Part shown: positions 1 through 9,451 of the stretch, piece by piece
Numbering within the stretch: position 1 is the first letter of the stretch
Layout: each line of letters begins with the position of its first letter
From: Bacteroidota bacterium
Lineage (GTDB): Bacteria; Bacteroidota; Ignavibacteria; Kapaibacteriales; UBA2268
Assembly (NCBI GenBank): GCA_004322215.1
Contig: SCSM01000039.1
Location: 32,744 to 96,743, forward strand
Length of the DNA: 64,000 bases
Direction of reading: 5' to 3'
The notes under the pieces: generated by a model
The model's database searches: none
The model's input: the letters and a program-made list of their open reading frames with translations, nothing else
Told to the model about the DNA's origin: nothing
Translations under genes and position numbers: made by a program

Positions 1-1
1 C

Positions 2-754
2 ATGGATGATGCAAATGATTTTATATTTTCCTTGGAAAACCTGGAATTTGCATATAACTTTTTCTTAACATTAAAATACGGTTTCTATAGTTATAATGCA
101 TTTATAGTCCCGCTCGATGATAAAAATAATGACGGAAATACATTTTCAGCAGGCATATCATACAAGGATTTTATCCGGTTATATATGCAGTATGGCAAAC
201 GCAACAATGATAATACAGGTTATTCATCGGGGGAATCGAGTGCCTTCCTTTTAGGATTAAATGTTAAATATACTGACAATATATTTAATGTTTTCGCTAA
301 ATCAGAATACCGCAGTTACGGAAAATTTTACAACTTGTATTATTATAATCAAAACATTTATTACCGGGATACAAGCCGCAGAACATATTCGAACAATGTC
401 GGACCGGAGCTCTATCCATTATACTATTATGACAGGAAGTTCAGCCAATGGGCGGTTTTCACTGAGTACCAGGGGATGGATGTAATCTGTCTCACATTGC
501 AGTTCGATAGCAAAATATACTTAATTGACAGATTTTATCTTTATGCGAATCTTGATATTAACAGCATCACGGCAGGAAGTTATGAACCGTTCACATATTC
601 CTTCATTGATTATGGTGCAGGTTATGAAGTGATGAAAGATAATTTCTTAGCCATAGGCATTACTAATAAAGCAATGAACCTCGACAACAGTTACCCTACA
701 TTTTATCAATATGCAAACTCTGTAATAAAAATGGAATTGGGAGTCAGCTTTTGA
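2..754 (+). CDS. Outer-membrane beta-barrel-like protein, 5' end cut by the window
   Basis: The reading frame is open from the window edge, so the first ATG at base 2 may be internal and the gene probably starts upstream. The 250 visible residues alternate aromatic and polar residues in short strands (many Tyr/Phe/Asn) and end in a terminal Phe (GVSF), as transmembrane beta-barrels of the outer membrane do. No signal peptide is visible, which agrees with a missing N-terminus. I do not recognise a named family. It converges with the hisH-like gene, about 50 bp away, and I see no terminator hairpin between them. Barrel assignment is an inference from composition and the C-terminal aromatic residue. 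Confidence 0.55.
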   Translation: MDDANDFIFSLENLEFAYNFFLTLKYGFYSYNAFIVPLDDKNNDGNTFSAGISYKDFIRLYMQYGKRNNDNTGYSSGESSAFLLGLNVKYTDNIFNVFAKSEYRSYGKFYNLYYYNQNIYYRDTSRRTYSNNVGPELYPLYYYDRKFSQWAVFTEYQGMDVICLTLQFDSKIYLIDRFYLYANLDINSITAGSYEPFTYSFIDYGAGYEVMKDNFLAIGITNKAMNLDNSYPTFYQYANSVIKMELGVSF

Positions 755-803
755 TTTCAAATTGATTAGTTGAATTTGATAGTAATTGTATTTCAATCAA
801 CTA

Positions 804-1418
804 TTATAATTCGACAAAATTCTTCAGCAGTTTCATTCCGTACTTATGGCTTTTTTCGGGATGGAACTGCACTCCGTACAGGTTGCCGTATTGGAACATG
901 GAAGTGAATTCATAACCGTAATTTGTTGTGCAATATGAGTCCGGCTCAATTTCGGTTTTGACATGAAAGGAATGAACAAAATAGAACTTCTTTTCATCCG
1001 GTAAATCATCCAATAATTTCCCTTGTTTTTTGATTTCGATAGTATTCCAGCCCATCTGAGGTATTTTCAACTTATTGTTTTCGCTGTCGAATTTGAATTT
1101 AACGGTTTTTCCTTTCACCCAACCCAATCCGGATGAGATACCTTCCTCGCTGGATTCGGTGAACAACTGCATACCAAGGCAGATGCCGAGGACAGGGATT
1201 TTATCTTTAATTGCTTTTTTCTCCAGGATTGGCAGCAATTCATACTCATTCAGTTTTCTCATACCATTGTCGAAAGCACCGATTCCCGGAATGATAAGCT
1301 TTTCAGCAAAGTCAATTACTTTCAATTCGGATGAAATGATAGATTCGACTCCGATTCTTTTCAGCATGTTTTGAATAGAGCCGAGATTGCCAATTCCATA
1401 ATCAACGATAACTACCAT
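804..1418 (-). CDS. hisH: Glutamine amidotransferase subunit HisH (imidazole glycerol phosphate synthase type)
   Basis: Class I glutamine amidotransferase of 204 residues, the usual HisH length. It starts with the typical VDYGIGN segment, has the nucleophile Cys80 in GICLGMQ, and the His186/Glu188 pair in VQFHPEKS. HisH hydrolyses glutamine and passes ammonia to HisF, which makes imidazole glycerol phosphate and AICAR in histidine synthesis. No hisF or other his gene is in the window. The start overlaps the end of the upstream glycosyltransferase gene by 7 bp, and the operon also has manC and rlpA. Paralogous HisH proteins feed ammonia to sugar amidotransferases in lipopolysaccharide or pseudaminic-type sugar pathways, so a glycan role is a real alternative. 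Family call is firm; pathway is not. Confidence 0.9.
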   Translation of the reverse strand: MVVIVDYGIGNLGSIQNMLKRIGVESIISSELKVIDFAEKLIIPGIGAFDNGMRKLNEYELLPILEKKAIKDKIPVLGICLGMQLFTESSEEGISSGLGWVKGKTVKFKFDSENNKLKIPQMGWNTIEIKKQGKLLDDLPDEKKFYFVHSFHVKTEIEPDSYCTTNYGYEFTSMFQYGNLYGVQFHPEKSHKYGMKLLKNFVEL

Positions 1419-2548
1419 CTGTCTGTCTTGAAAAGTTCTTCAATTTCCGGTTCAATTTTGTCGCGGATGATATCTACAGAAAAGTGATGAGAGTTGCTTA
1501 AAGCTTTAAGCTTAAGTTGGGTGAGGTAATTAGAGTCAGAGGCAATATTTTTTATCAAGGCAGAAAGTTCATCCCTGTTTGAGTATTTGAGCAAACTTCC
1601 GTTCAGTTCATTCGGTACACTGAAAAATTCCGGCATTATCCCCGGTTTAGCATAGCGAGCCATATCGAAAGTAGCACCAGTAGCTTTAGATAATCCGTAA
1701 ATTTCCGGCTTAGAAGAAAAGGGCATTTCTTTATTAATAGGAGAAAGAATTACATCGCTACCATGCATAATCTTCTCAAATTCCTGCTGTTGAACAAAAT
1801 CATCGTGCCATTTGATTTTCGCACCTTGTTCTTTCAATCTTTTGCATTTTGAAATAATCTCCAGCCCATATTCCCATACCGGTTTACCTGCTAATGTAAG
1901 AGTTATGTTTTTAATATCTTTCGTAATACCTTCGAATACATCGAGGACGCTTTGGTAATCGCGTCTTCTGGAATCTATGCTGCCGGGAATTACAAATTGT
2001 ATATTGTCATTATGGCTTTCAGGCATTTTCGAATGTTCATAAATTGAATATGGAAGTGTCAAAACCGTTTTCCTGTATTTGCTGACTGAATTGAAATAAT
2101 TTTTAATGGATTCACCGAATACATTAATTGCGGCACTGTTTTTAATAATATTATTTTTACTTCGATTTTGAAAAAATGATTTTATCCCGGAATCAGATGA
2201 TTTTATCCAATTATTAATATTATGCAATGTAACTACTGATTTAGTGCCGGTATTTTTAATGAATGAAGAATATTTACCGAAATCAGAATAGATAGAATTA
2301 AGAAATAATAATTTGATTTCTTCATTATCGATCACTTGCTTTACTTTATTAAGAAAATAATTCAATGTATCATTTTCTTCTTTTACAAACCAATAGCATT
2401 TTTCTGCACTTCTGCCTAATCCGTTCTTAAGTTGTTCGTACATGTTTTGATTGACGAAAAAGTAAATTTTATTAACCCTATAATCGAAAATCCTGTACAA
2501 TGAGTATGCAAACTCATAATGGTCTATTTCAAAAATTCCTATGTTCAA
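1412..2548 (-). CDS. Putative GT-B-type glycosyltransferase
   Basis: A 378-residue soluble protein with no signal peptide. The N-terminal half has alternating strand/helix segments with a VVTLHNINNW stretch near residues 125-134, as in the acceptor domain of GT-B enzymes. The C-terminal half has the donor-domain pattern: a VIPGSID strand, LTLAGKP near residue 220, and a DVILSPI segment, which resemble family GT4 landmarks, but the classical E-x7-E motif is not clear. It sits in a tight run: 17 bp after rlpA and overlapping hisH by 7 bp, downstream of manC. This suggests transfer of a sugar, perhaps mannose from GDP-mannose, during surface polysaccharide assembly. Substrate is unknown; the fold assignment is moderately confident. 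Confidence 0.65.
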   Translation of the reverse strand: MNIGIFEIDHYEFAYSLYRIFDYRVNKIYFFVNQNMYEQLKNGLGRSAEKCYWFVKEENDTLNYFLNKVKQVIDNEEIKLLFLNSIYSDFGKYSSFIKNTGTKSVVTLHNINNWIKSSDSGIKSFFQNRSKNNIIKNSAAINVFGESIKNYFNSVSKYRKTVLTLPYSIYEHSKMPESHNDNIQFVIPGSIDSRRRDYQSVLDVFEGITKDIKNITLTLAGKPVWEYGLEIISKCKRLKEQGAKIKWHDDFVQQQEFEKIMHGSDVILSPINKEMPFSSKPEIYGLSKATGATFDMARYAKPGIMPEFFSVPNELNGSLLKYSNRDELSALIKNIASDSNYLTQLKLKALSNSHHFSVDIIRDKIEPEIEELFKTDRW

Positions 2549-2565
2549 TTTTGTTGCCTTTAAAT

Positions 2566-3000
2566 CTACTCTAAAACTTTAATCTCAACATCTGCAGTTC
2601 CGTCATTAACCATATCAATAGTTTCGGCAGCAGCTTTCGATAAATCAATGATTCTTTCTTCTTTGAAGGGACCTCTGTCATTAATTCTGACAATGACTGA
2701 TTTCCCGTTTTTCAAATTAGTAACTTTTACTTTAGTTCCAAACGGGAGAGTGCGGTGAGCAGCAGTAAAACCGTTCATATCGAAAATCTCGCCGCTGGAT
2801 GTTTTATTGCCGTGAAATTTGTCAGCATAAAAAGATGCAATACCACGAAAAGTTTGACCAGCAACTGCCGTTGCCGGTTCATTTGGGTTTGGCTTTAAGG
2901 TAGCCGTACCCTGCTTTTCGGCAAACCTGACAACAGGCGAACAGGCAACCGATATAATTGCTGTAATTATAATTAAAAATATTTTAACTTGTGTTTTCAA
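2566..3000 (-). CDS. rlpA: RlpA-like double-psi beta-barrel lipoprotein
   Basis: A 144-residue lipoprotein. The N-terminus is a signal sequence ending in the lipobox ISVAC with Cys20. Residues about 52-143 form the RlpA/DPBB domain: [19 protein letters not shown], then [25 protein letters not shown] and IIDLSKAAA. RlpA proteins are peptidoglycan-acting (lytic transglycosylase in some species) or peptidoglycan-associated septal proteins. The C-terminal SPOR domain of Pseudomonas RlpA is absent, so this is the short form. It lies 5 bp after manC and 17 bp before the glycosyltransferase, as part of one transcription unit. Enzyme activity is inferred from the family. Confidence 0.9.
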   Translation of the reverse strand: MKTQVKIFLIIITAIISVACSPVVRFAEKQGTATLKPNPNEPATAVAGQTFRGIASFYADKFHGNKTSSGEIFDMNGFTAAHRTLPFGTKVKVTNLKNGKSVIVRINDRGPFKEERIIDLSKAAAETIDMVNDGTADVEIKVLE

Positions 3001-3005
3001 TAATG

Positions 3006-4094
3006 TTATATATACTCATTTATCTGTTTTCGCCTAAGGAAATCTACTATTTCTTTAACATCATCCGAATATCCCCGACGGCAAATTACAATTGAATTTT
3101 CACATTCGATAACAATTAAGTTGTCCACACCAACTATACCAATCATTTTGCCATAAGAACTGACAAGGCAGTTATTGGTATTAATCGAAATGACATCGCC
3201 TTCGATAACATTGTTCCTGCCGTCTTTCATCGAAAGCCGGTAGATTTCATCCCAGTTACCGAGGTCACTCCAACCAAAAGAAGCTTCGACAACATAAACA
3301 TTTTTCGCTTTTTCCATAATGGCATAGTCAATGGATTCGGATTGAATCTGGCGATAAATTTCTTCCACAAGAGATGGAAAATTCGGTTCCCCGACACTTT
3401 TCTTAAGTTTTTTAAACAGGCGGTTGTCCTCAGGTAAAAACTTTTTGAATGATTCCCAAAAAGTATCGAGCCGCCAAATGAAAATGCCGCTGTTCCATAA
3501 GAAATCACCTGATTCGATAAACCTTTTTGCAGTAGCCAAATCAGGTTTTTCTGCAAAAGCATTGGAATATCTTACACCATCGTTATAAAGTTCATCCAAA
3601 TCCTTATGGTCATCTTTTATTTGAATGTATCCGAATGCGGTTTCCGGTCTTGTCGGGCTTAATCCGATTGCAAGAATTCCTTTTTTTTCGTAGGCAACTT
3701 TTGAAGCCACTTCGATGCTGTGATGGAATTCCCTAAGATTTGTTATTACATGGTCAGACGGGAAAGTGAATAGTACGGTATCTTCTGTGTATTTTTTTTC
3801 TATGATAGTTGCTGCGAGAGCAACACATGGAGCCGTATTTTTCGGAAATGGCTCGGTTATAATGTTTTCCTTTGGGATATGAGGAAGTTGCTCATAACAA
3901 AATTCTTTCAGATAGTTAGAAGTTACAATGTATATATCATTATTTTCAAATATAGGTTCAAGCCGTGAAACAGTATTTTGTATCATCGAACCGTCACCCA
4001 TCAGGTGGATGAACTGTTTGGGTTTTTTTTCTGTGCTTCGGGGCCAGAGCCGAGCCCCCGAACCGCCTGCCATTATAACAGCAACTTTATTCAT
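3006..4094 (-). CDS. manC: Mannose-1-phosphate guanylyltransferase
   Basis: A 362-residue nucleotidyltransferase converting mannose-1-phosphate and GTP to GDP-mannose. The signature loop is at residues 8-20 ([13 protein letters not shown]), followed by KPKQF at 24-28; NTAPC and FPSDHVI mark the nucleotide-binding and metal-binding parts, and FAEKPD and LWNSGIF are typical later landmarks. The bifunctional phosphomannose isomerase extension is missing, so the enzyme is the short monofunctional type. It is the first gene of the minus-strand manC-rlpA-glycosyltransferase-hisH run and probably supplies the sugar nucleotide for the surface glycan. Start at the ATG giving [11 protein letters not shown] leaves only seven residues before the motif, as expected. 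Confidence 0.93.
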   Translation of the reverse strand: MNKVAVIMAGGSGARLWPRSTEKKPKQFIHLMGDGSMIQNTVSRLEPIFENNDIYIVTSNYLKEFCYEQLPHIPKENIITEPFPKNTAPCVALAATIIEKKYTEDTVLFTFPSDHVITNLREFHHSIEVASKVAYEKKGILAIGLSPTRPETAFGYIQIKDDHKDLDELYNDGVRYSNAFAEKPDLATAKRFIESGDFLWNSGIFIWRLDTFWESFKKFLPEDNRLFKKLKKSVGEPNFPSLVEEIYRQIQSESIDYAIMEKAKNVYVVEASFGWSDLGNWDEIYRLSMKDGRNNVIEGDVISINTNNCLVSSYGKMIGIVGVDNLIVIECENSIVICRRGYSDDVKEIVDFLRRKQINEYI

Positions 4095-4252
4095 AATTCC
4101 GCCGAATTTTTGTTAAAAGGTTAAAATACAAAATTAGCTAACATTACTTAAATAAGAATTACAATTTGGGAATTAGGAAATTGGATTTTGGAAATGGTTG
4201 ATTTATAATAAACATTAAGTATTTAGAATTTTAAAGAAAGTTTGATAAATAA

Positions 4253-4278
4253 AGGGACAGATTCGATTGTCTGTCCCT
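4253..4278 (-). terminator. Hairpin terminator after the gingipain-like gene
   Basis: Nine-base perfect arms (agggacaga 4253-4261 and tctgtccct 4270-4278) enclose an 8-base loop. Read on the minus strand the stem is followed by a T-rich run (tttatttatc). It lies about 40 bp beyond the stop of the minus-strand C25-like gene. The U-tract is interrupted, so efficiency is uncertain. Confidence 0.6.
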
Positions 4279-4316
4279 ATCAATTTTGGAAATTTATTGC
4301 TTAAACAAATTTACAA

Positions 4317-5741
4317 CTATTTTATAAAGATTATTTTCTCAATTTCCATTTCATTTCCGATTTTTAGTATCAAATAATATTCGCCGGAAGTAATTTCATC
4401 TAAATTTATTTCAACATCTTGTAATCCTTCTACGGGATTTAAAATGCTTTTTTGTAGGATTACATTCCCTTTTAAATTATATATCATTAATTCAACTTCA
4501 GAATTGTCTTTTGATTTAAATGAAATATTGATTTTCTTAGTAAAAGGATTAGGATAGGCAGATAAATTGAAAGGGGATGATGGGATATTAATTCCCATAA
4601 AACCTGCAATCAGTTTTTCAGGGAATTTCAATGCCGGGTCACCGAGTAATGTAAACTCTTTAATATATATATTATTTGGATTTAAACTCCTTTTCGATTC
4701 CAAAATTGCTTTGCCAATTGTCAAACTTTTATTATTTACCTGAGTATTATAAAACGTCTCAATGAATTTATTTGCCAAAGAAGCTAATGTTAAACCTGTT
4801 GGAGCTAATGTAGCAACAGCTCCACCGTAATAGTTCGCAATCAGTTTCTCGATTATACTTTTTTTATCAGGATTTGCGAAGGATTGTGAACTTGTTGCTG
4901 CAGTAAAGAAAAAAGGATTATTTGATGAAATTGACGTATCAAAATCATCTGAAGTATAAATTCCATTTTTTATCCAGACATTAGGATTAGCATGACCATA
5001 AAAGCACATTATTGATACACCCTCTTTTATAGCTGAAAATAAATCACTTTTTGTGCTCTTATATTGTGAAGTATCCTGGAAATAAATTCTTTTAATATTG
5101 TAATTCCCGGGTAAATAATTATCTATCAGATGTTCAATTGAAAAAGTAAAAAAGCCATTATCAGAACTATCGGCTAAAGAAAGAAAATCATAATTGTAAT
5201 TAATTTCGTTGAAGTGGTCTTCGAATTGAATTGTTTTGCCGAACATATTTCTTAATTCATCTGATGTACGAGCCGGAAATCTACCAATGCACATATCCAT
5301 AATCTCGTCAACATCAGTTTTGTTAGTAACATAATATTCATCAATTGAAACTGAATCCTCATTATATGGGGGAATGTTTAGTTCAGATTCAATCTTATAT
5401 GTCGGAATGTGCATTGCACTACCAATTAATAGCAGGTATTGCGGTTTCGGCTCCTGCCAGTTATTCAAAGCGTAACTTATAAATTCCCTGATTGATTCCT
5501 CTTGCGATGCCGTGTCATTAAATTCAAGATAAACATCATTAACATTCACCGCTTGAACTGTGAGACCTTTACTTTGTCTCCATTGAATGAAATTTGAAAG
5601 TTCATTCTGGAAATCAGGATGATAAATGATGATGTAATCCGCCTGGTTGCTTGGACTCTTTAGCTGTGCATGGATTTGTAGATTAGAAACAATTAACAAG
5701 CAAAAACAAAGTGCTGCGAGGATTTTTGGTTTGTTATTCAT
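4317..5741 (-). CDS. T9SS-exported gingipain-like (peptidase C25) protein, catalytic Cys apparently absent
   Basis: Start chosen at 5741 because it gives a clean signal peptide ending near HAQ at about residue 25; an ATG 60 bp upstream would bury it. Residues about 33-380 follow the C25 layout: DYIIIYHPDF, the GLTVQAV strand, LLLIGSA, the IGRFPAR segment, then FYGHAN with the expected catalytic His250 and ILGDPALKF-like LLGDPALKFP at the end. About 33 residues after the His, where gingipains carry the nucleophile Cys, this protein reads FFFTAATSSQSF with no Cys. The C-terminal 80 residues are a T9SS type A sorting domain (YPNPF start). It may be a non-proteolytic surface protein or use another nucleophile. 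Confidence 0.8.
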   Translation of the reverse strand: MNNKPKILAALCFCLLIVSNLQIHAQLKSPSNQADYIIIYHPDFQNELSNFIQWRQSKGLTVQAVNVNDVYLEFNDTASQEESIREFISYALNNWQEPKPQYLLLIGSAMHIPTYKIESELNIPPYNEDSVSIDEYYVTNKTDVDEIMDMCIGRFPARTSDELRNMFGKTIQFEDHFNEINYNYDFLSLADSSDNGFFTFSIEHLIDNYLPGNYNIKRIYFQDTSQYKSTKSDLFSAIKEGVSIMCFYGHANPNVWIKNGIYTSDDFDTSISSNNPFFFTAATSSQSFANPDKKSIIEKLIANYYGGAVATLAPTGLTLASLANKFIETFYNTQVNNKSLTIGKAILESKRSLNPNNIYIKEFTLLGDPALKFPEKLIAGFMGINIPSSPFNLSAYPNPFTKKINISFKSKDNSEVELMIYNLKGNVILQKSILNPVEGLQDVEINLDEITSGEYYLILKIGNEMEIEKIIFIK

Positions 5742-5947
5742 GATACACCCAATTAAAGTTGAAAAATTAGTTTTTGGACAATAATATTTTAAAATCGTCA
5801 AAAAATGTAGAGTGTATATGCTTATAAAATAACCTTAAATTATTTATAAATTAATAATACGTTTTCAACGATTCAAATAAAAAATTATTGAATATTACCT
5901 AATTTGTATATTATATTATTCATTATTAATTATATATTATAATAAAT

Positions 5948-6805
5948 ATGAATCCATTGAAATCAAAGCCGGTGTTATTTTTTCTCGGTTTTACTTTTTT
6001 CGTTACTTATGCCATCGAATTCGGATTAATACTTGCCGGCTTCAGGATTAAAGGAATACCCCAGATATTCGGTCAGTATATTGTTGCTGCCGTAATGTGG
6101 ATTCCTGCACTTGGGGCTTTTCTTACATTGAAATTTATAAGCAAAGAACCGATGACCGTACTTAGACTGCGGCTTGGCAAAGTCAAACCATATATTATTT
6201 TGTGGCTCGAAATTCCACTTCTTGTTGCATTGATTTATCTTATTAGCTGGCAGTTGGGATTTGTTAAGTTCGACCTCGAAATGAAGGATTTCATGAAGCT
6301 CTTGAGAACTTATGGAATGAATACAGAGTTGCCATTTCCACCCGTTTACATGGCATTAATTCTCTTTTTTGTTTCTCTTTTTATTTCTCCCTGGATGAAT
6401 TCGTTTTTCGGACTCGGAGAAGAAATCGGCTGGCGGGGTTTTCTTTTACCACGATTGATGTCTCTTGGAAAAACAAAAGCATATCTCATTCTCGGTGTTA
6501 TTTGGGGATTGTGGCATCTGCCTTTGATTATAGTAGGATTCAACTATCCTGATACCCCTTTACTGGGAATTGCGATGATGTGCATTTTCACTACAGCAAT
6601 CGGCTTCATAATAAATGATGTCGTGCTGAAGAACGAAAGCACACTTCTTGCCGGCTGGGCACACGGGTTAATAAACAGCCAAGGGTATGGTGTGTGGAAA
6701 CTGATTATGCCCCAATCGAATTATATAATGGGTGGAATTGCCGGTGTTGTTGGAATTGTTGTATGGACTTTGTATGGATTGTTTGTAAAAAGCAGGCAAA
6801 AGTGA
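5948..6805 (+). CDS. CPBP family intramembrane glutamic endopeptidase
   Basis: A 285-residue integral membrane protein with about eight hydrophobic segments. The three CPBP (Abi/Rce1-like) motifs are present: GLGEEIGWRG with Glu158-Glu159 and Arg163, GLWHLP with His190, and GWAHGLIN with a further His near residue 239. These residues form the active site of Rce1-type glutamic proteases, which cut within or near membranes. Bacterial members process membrane peptides or act in bacteriocin self-immunity. It is transcribed alone, with 150-200 bp AT-rich spacers on both sides, so context gives no substrate. Confidence 0.88.
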   Translation: MNPLKSKPVLFFLGFTFFVTYAIEFGLILAGFRIKGIPQIFGQYIVAAVMWIPALGAFLTLKFISKEPMTVLRLRLGKVKPYIILWLEIPLLVALIYLISWQLGFVKFDLEMKDFMKLLRTYGMNTELPFPPVYMALILFFVSLFISPWMNSFFGLGEEIGWRGFLLPRLMSLGKTKAYLILGVIWGLWHLPLIIVGFNYPDTPLLGIAMMCIFTTAIGFIINDVVLKNESTLLAGWAHGLINSQGYGVWKLIMPQSNYIMGGIAGVVGIVVWTLYGLFVKSRQK

Positions 6806-6938
6806 GAATTCTCAAATATTCACACGACACTTTTGAGGATTTAACAATAAATGAAGAAATGAATAGGAATTTGCCAGAAAAATAAATTATAGTATTCTCA
6901 ACCTTTAGTGTATTATAGATAAATTAAAAATTAAAATT

Positions 6939-8669
6939 TTACAATTCTTTCCTGAGACGGGCAACGGGGATTTTGAGTTGTTCGCGGTATTTGGCTACTG
7001 TGCGGCGTGCGACATTGTAACCTTTTTTCTTGAGTTCCTTAGCAATTTTGTCATCGCTGTAGGGTTTGTCTTTCGGCTCAGCATCAATAATGTCTTTGAG
7101 TACCTGCTTAATTACCCGAGTGGAAACATCTTCACCATCCTCGGTCGGAAGCGATTCGCTGAAGAAGAATTTCAATTCGTAAATTCCATATTCCGTCTGA
7201 ACATATTTACCGTTTACAATCCTGCAAACTGTTGATATATCAAGTCCAGTGTCGTCGGCAACATTTTTGTATATGAGCGGCTTTAAGCTCGAGGGTCCAT
7301 GTTCGAAAAAGTCTCTTTGCAATCCAGCAATTGCCGTCATAACTTTCACCATAGTGCTTTTTCGCTGGCGGATTGCCTGAATCAAAAACTTAGCATCTTC
7401 GTATTTATTCCGAATCCATTCCTTGGTTTCCTTGTTGAATGCTTTGTAGTGTGCATCTTTCTTTAGCAATTCATACGCTTTATTCAATTTCAGAATCGGG
7501 ATTCTACTATCGTTTACATTGATAAGCAGTTCTCCGGTTTCCTCATCTTTTTCAATAGAAAAATCCGGAATGATGCTGTTAATAGAGCTTTGTGTATCCA
7601 ATCCGCCGGGTTTGGGATTAAGCTTGCGAATGAATTCAATAGCTTCTCGGAGATAATCTTCGGTAACAGCAAATTGCCTGAGTAAGGCAGGGTAATGCTT
7701 CATAGTAAACGATTCGTAGGCATTCTCGAGAATCTCTATTGCAAGCTTCTGAGCAGCATTCGGTTTAGGTATTGCCTTTGCTTGAGCAATTAAGCACTCC
7801 TGCACAGAACGTGAACCGAATCCAGGAGGTTCAAGTTTTTGGATTTGAAGGAGAATTTTTTCCGCTTGCTCTAATGTAACATTTCGTATTAATTGAGGTG
7901 CATCGCTGTCTTCCACTTCCGAATAATCAATCAGTTCACCGTTTTCATCAATTTCCGAAATGTTAATGTTTTTAGCAAGTGCGAATGCTTCAGAAGAGAC
8001 AGCATAAGCGCGCGAAGGATTATCTTTTGCAGAGGATTTCGAATTACGCTTTTCTTCAATATATCTTATTTCATTTTGCAGATTGACACTATTAATTATA
8101 TCATTTGTATCATTCACAATTTCTGACAAATCACGTCTCAAATAGCCATCGCTGTCAACATTTCCTATTAGCTGCTCACCCAGGATATATTCTTCTTCTT
8201 TGAGCGGTAGCAACCTTAATTGCTGGATCAAATCATCGGCAAGTGACAATGTATCTCTTAATTGAAAATATTCTGGTTCGTCATCATCAGATTCCTGATA
8301 GGTTGTCCTTCTCTTCATATAAATAGAATCATCCTGCCAAAGAAGTCGGTAAAATTCAAACGGGTCTCCCTGGTCGTCAACTTTTGGTGCAGGTGCTTCT
8401 GCAATATTTTCTTCAAATGAATCTAATTCTCCTTTTGGTATTTCTTTGGGTGTGAAATCAGCATACTCTCCCGGTTCATACTCATCGGGAGAAGAAGCAA
8501 TATTACCCTCATCGGGTGTTGATTCATCAAGCATCGGATTCTGCTCGATTTCCTGTCTGACTGCCTGCTCAAGCTGTACTAAAGGAAGCTGCAACAACTT
8601 GAGGTACTGAATCTGCTGCGGAGTCAGTGTCTGAGTCAATGAAGTACGTAAATCAAGAGACAGTTTCAT
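6939..8669 (-). CDS. rpoN: RNA polymerase sigma-54 factor
   Basis: A 576-residue sigma-54. Region I at the N-terminus is the glutamine/leucine-rich segment that binds activators (LTPQQIQYLKLLQLPL), residues about 1-50. An acidic variable region II follows to about residue 230. The core-binding domain covers about 240-420 (LEPPGFGSRSVQECL, LNPKPGG) and the DNA-binding part ends in the RpoN box ARRTVAKYRE near residue 557. It directs transcription from -24/-12 promoters with AAA+ activators, none of which is encoded in the window. Its start lies 17 bp inside the end of the upstream DUF3109 gene, so the two are probably cotranscribed and translationally coupled. Confidence 0.96.
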   Translation of the reverse strand: MKLSLDLRTSLTQTLTPQQIQYLKLLQLPLVQLEQAVRQEIEQNPMLDESTPDEGNIASSPDEYEPGEYADFTPKEIPKGELDSFEENIAEAPAPKVDDQGDPFEFYRLLWQDDSIYMKRRTTYQESDDDEPEYFQLRDTLSLADDLIQQLRLLPLKEEEYILGEQLIGNVDSDGYLRRDLSEIVNDTNDIINSVNLQNEIRYIEEKRNSKSSAKDNPSRAYAVSSEAFALAKNINISEIDENGELIDYSEVEDSDAPQLIRNVTLEQAEKILLQIQKLEPPGFGSRSVQECLIAQAKAIPKPNAAQKLAIEILENAYESFTMKHYPALLRQFAVTEDYLREAIEFIRKLNPKPGGLDTQSSINSIIPDFSIEKDEETGELLINVNDSRIPILKLNKAYELLKKDAHYKAFNKETKEWIRNKYEDAKFLIQAIRQRKSTMVKVMTAIAGLQRDFFEHGPSSLKPLIYKNVADDTGLDISTVCRIVNGKYVQTEYGIYELKFFFSESLPTEDGEDVSTRVIKQVLKDIIDAEPKDKPYSDDKIAKELKKKGYNVARRTVAKYREQLKIPVARLRKEL

Positions 8670-9264
8670 TCAGACCTCCTGATATAAATGAAAAGCTCTT
8701 TGGTTTACCATTCTTGCTTGAATATTCTGAAATTTTGTTATACCAGTCTTCGCCATAAGCCCTGATGAGTGCCTCCCTGCTGAAATTGACAAGTTCAATT
8801 TTTTCGCTTTTTCCTTTTTTCAGTGCCGGTTTACATTCCGGAATATTTTGGAAATACAAATATTTTCTGCCAGTGTTGTTAATCCTGATAGGAAACAGGT
8901 GGCAGGAAATCGGCTTTCTGAAATTACTTTCGCCATTAAAATATGCTTTTTCCAGGGCACATTTTGCAACAGAATTTTTATAAAACACAAATACACAGTC
9001 TTTTTTATCAATGCATACTGTGGAATAATCACCTTTGTTACCTTCGTAAAATCCGTGCCGGTCAATGTAATCAATGGATTTTTCCGAAAGAAACTTTTTA
9101 GCACTTTCGAGATTGTTATTTATCAAATCAATTTCTTCATCCTTTAGCGGAGCTCCATACTTGCCTGGGAACGTACAGCAAGCACCCTTGCATTTATCGA
9201 GGTCGCAGGAGAATGAAGTTTCGGTGATTTCTTCTTCGAGCAATATGTTATCTATCAAAATCAT
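8653..9264 (-). CDS. DUF3109 family cysteine-rich protein
   Basis: A 203-residue protein of the DUF3109 family, common in Bacteroidota/Chlorobi. Cys-rich motifs are seen at the N-terminus (SCDLDKCKGACC, residues about 19-30), mid-protein (VCIDKKDCVF, KCALEKA) and SCHLFPIR near residue 120. This arrangement resembles the CxxxCxxCC families thought to bind metal or an iron-sulfur cluster. Its biochemical function is unknown. It overlaps rpoN by 17 bp, upstream in the same orientation. Metal binding is inference from the Cys pattern only. Confidence 0.85.
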   Translation of the reverse strand: MILIDNILLEEEITETSFSCDLDKCKGACCTFPGKYGAPLKDEEIDLINNNLESAKKFLSEKSIDYIDRHGFYEGNKGDYSTVCIDKKDCVFVFYKNSVAKCALEKAYFNGESNFRKPISCHLFPIRINNTGRKYLYFQNIPECKPALKKGKSEKIELVNFSREALIRAYGEDWYNKISEYSSKNGKPKSFSFISGGLNETVS

Positions 9265-9451
9265 CTATTCAGAACAAAATATTATACGTTTTGCTAATTT
9301 AATCAATTAATTCACTAAATAAAATAAAAAGAATTTTTCAGAAAATAAATTAAAATCCGTGTAAAAATTAACCGTGTAAATATAAAAAAAAATTTATATT
9401 TTAAGTGTTTAAACATTTTATTATTTTATATTAATTCTTCAGGGAACAAAA

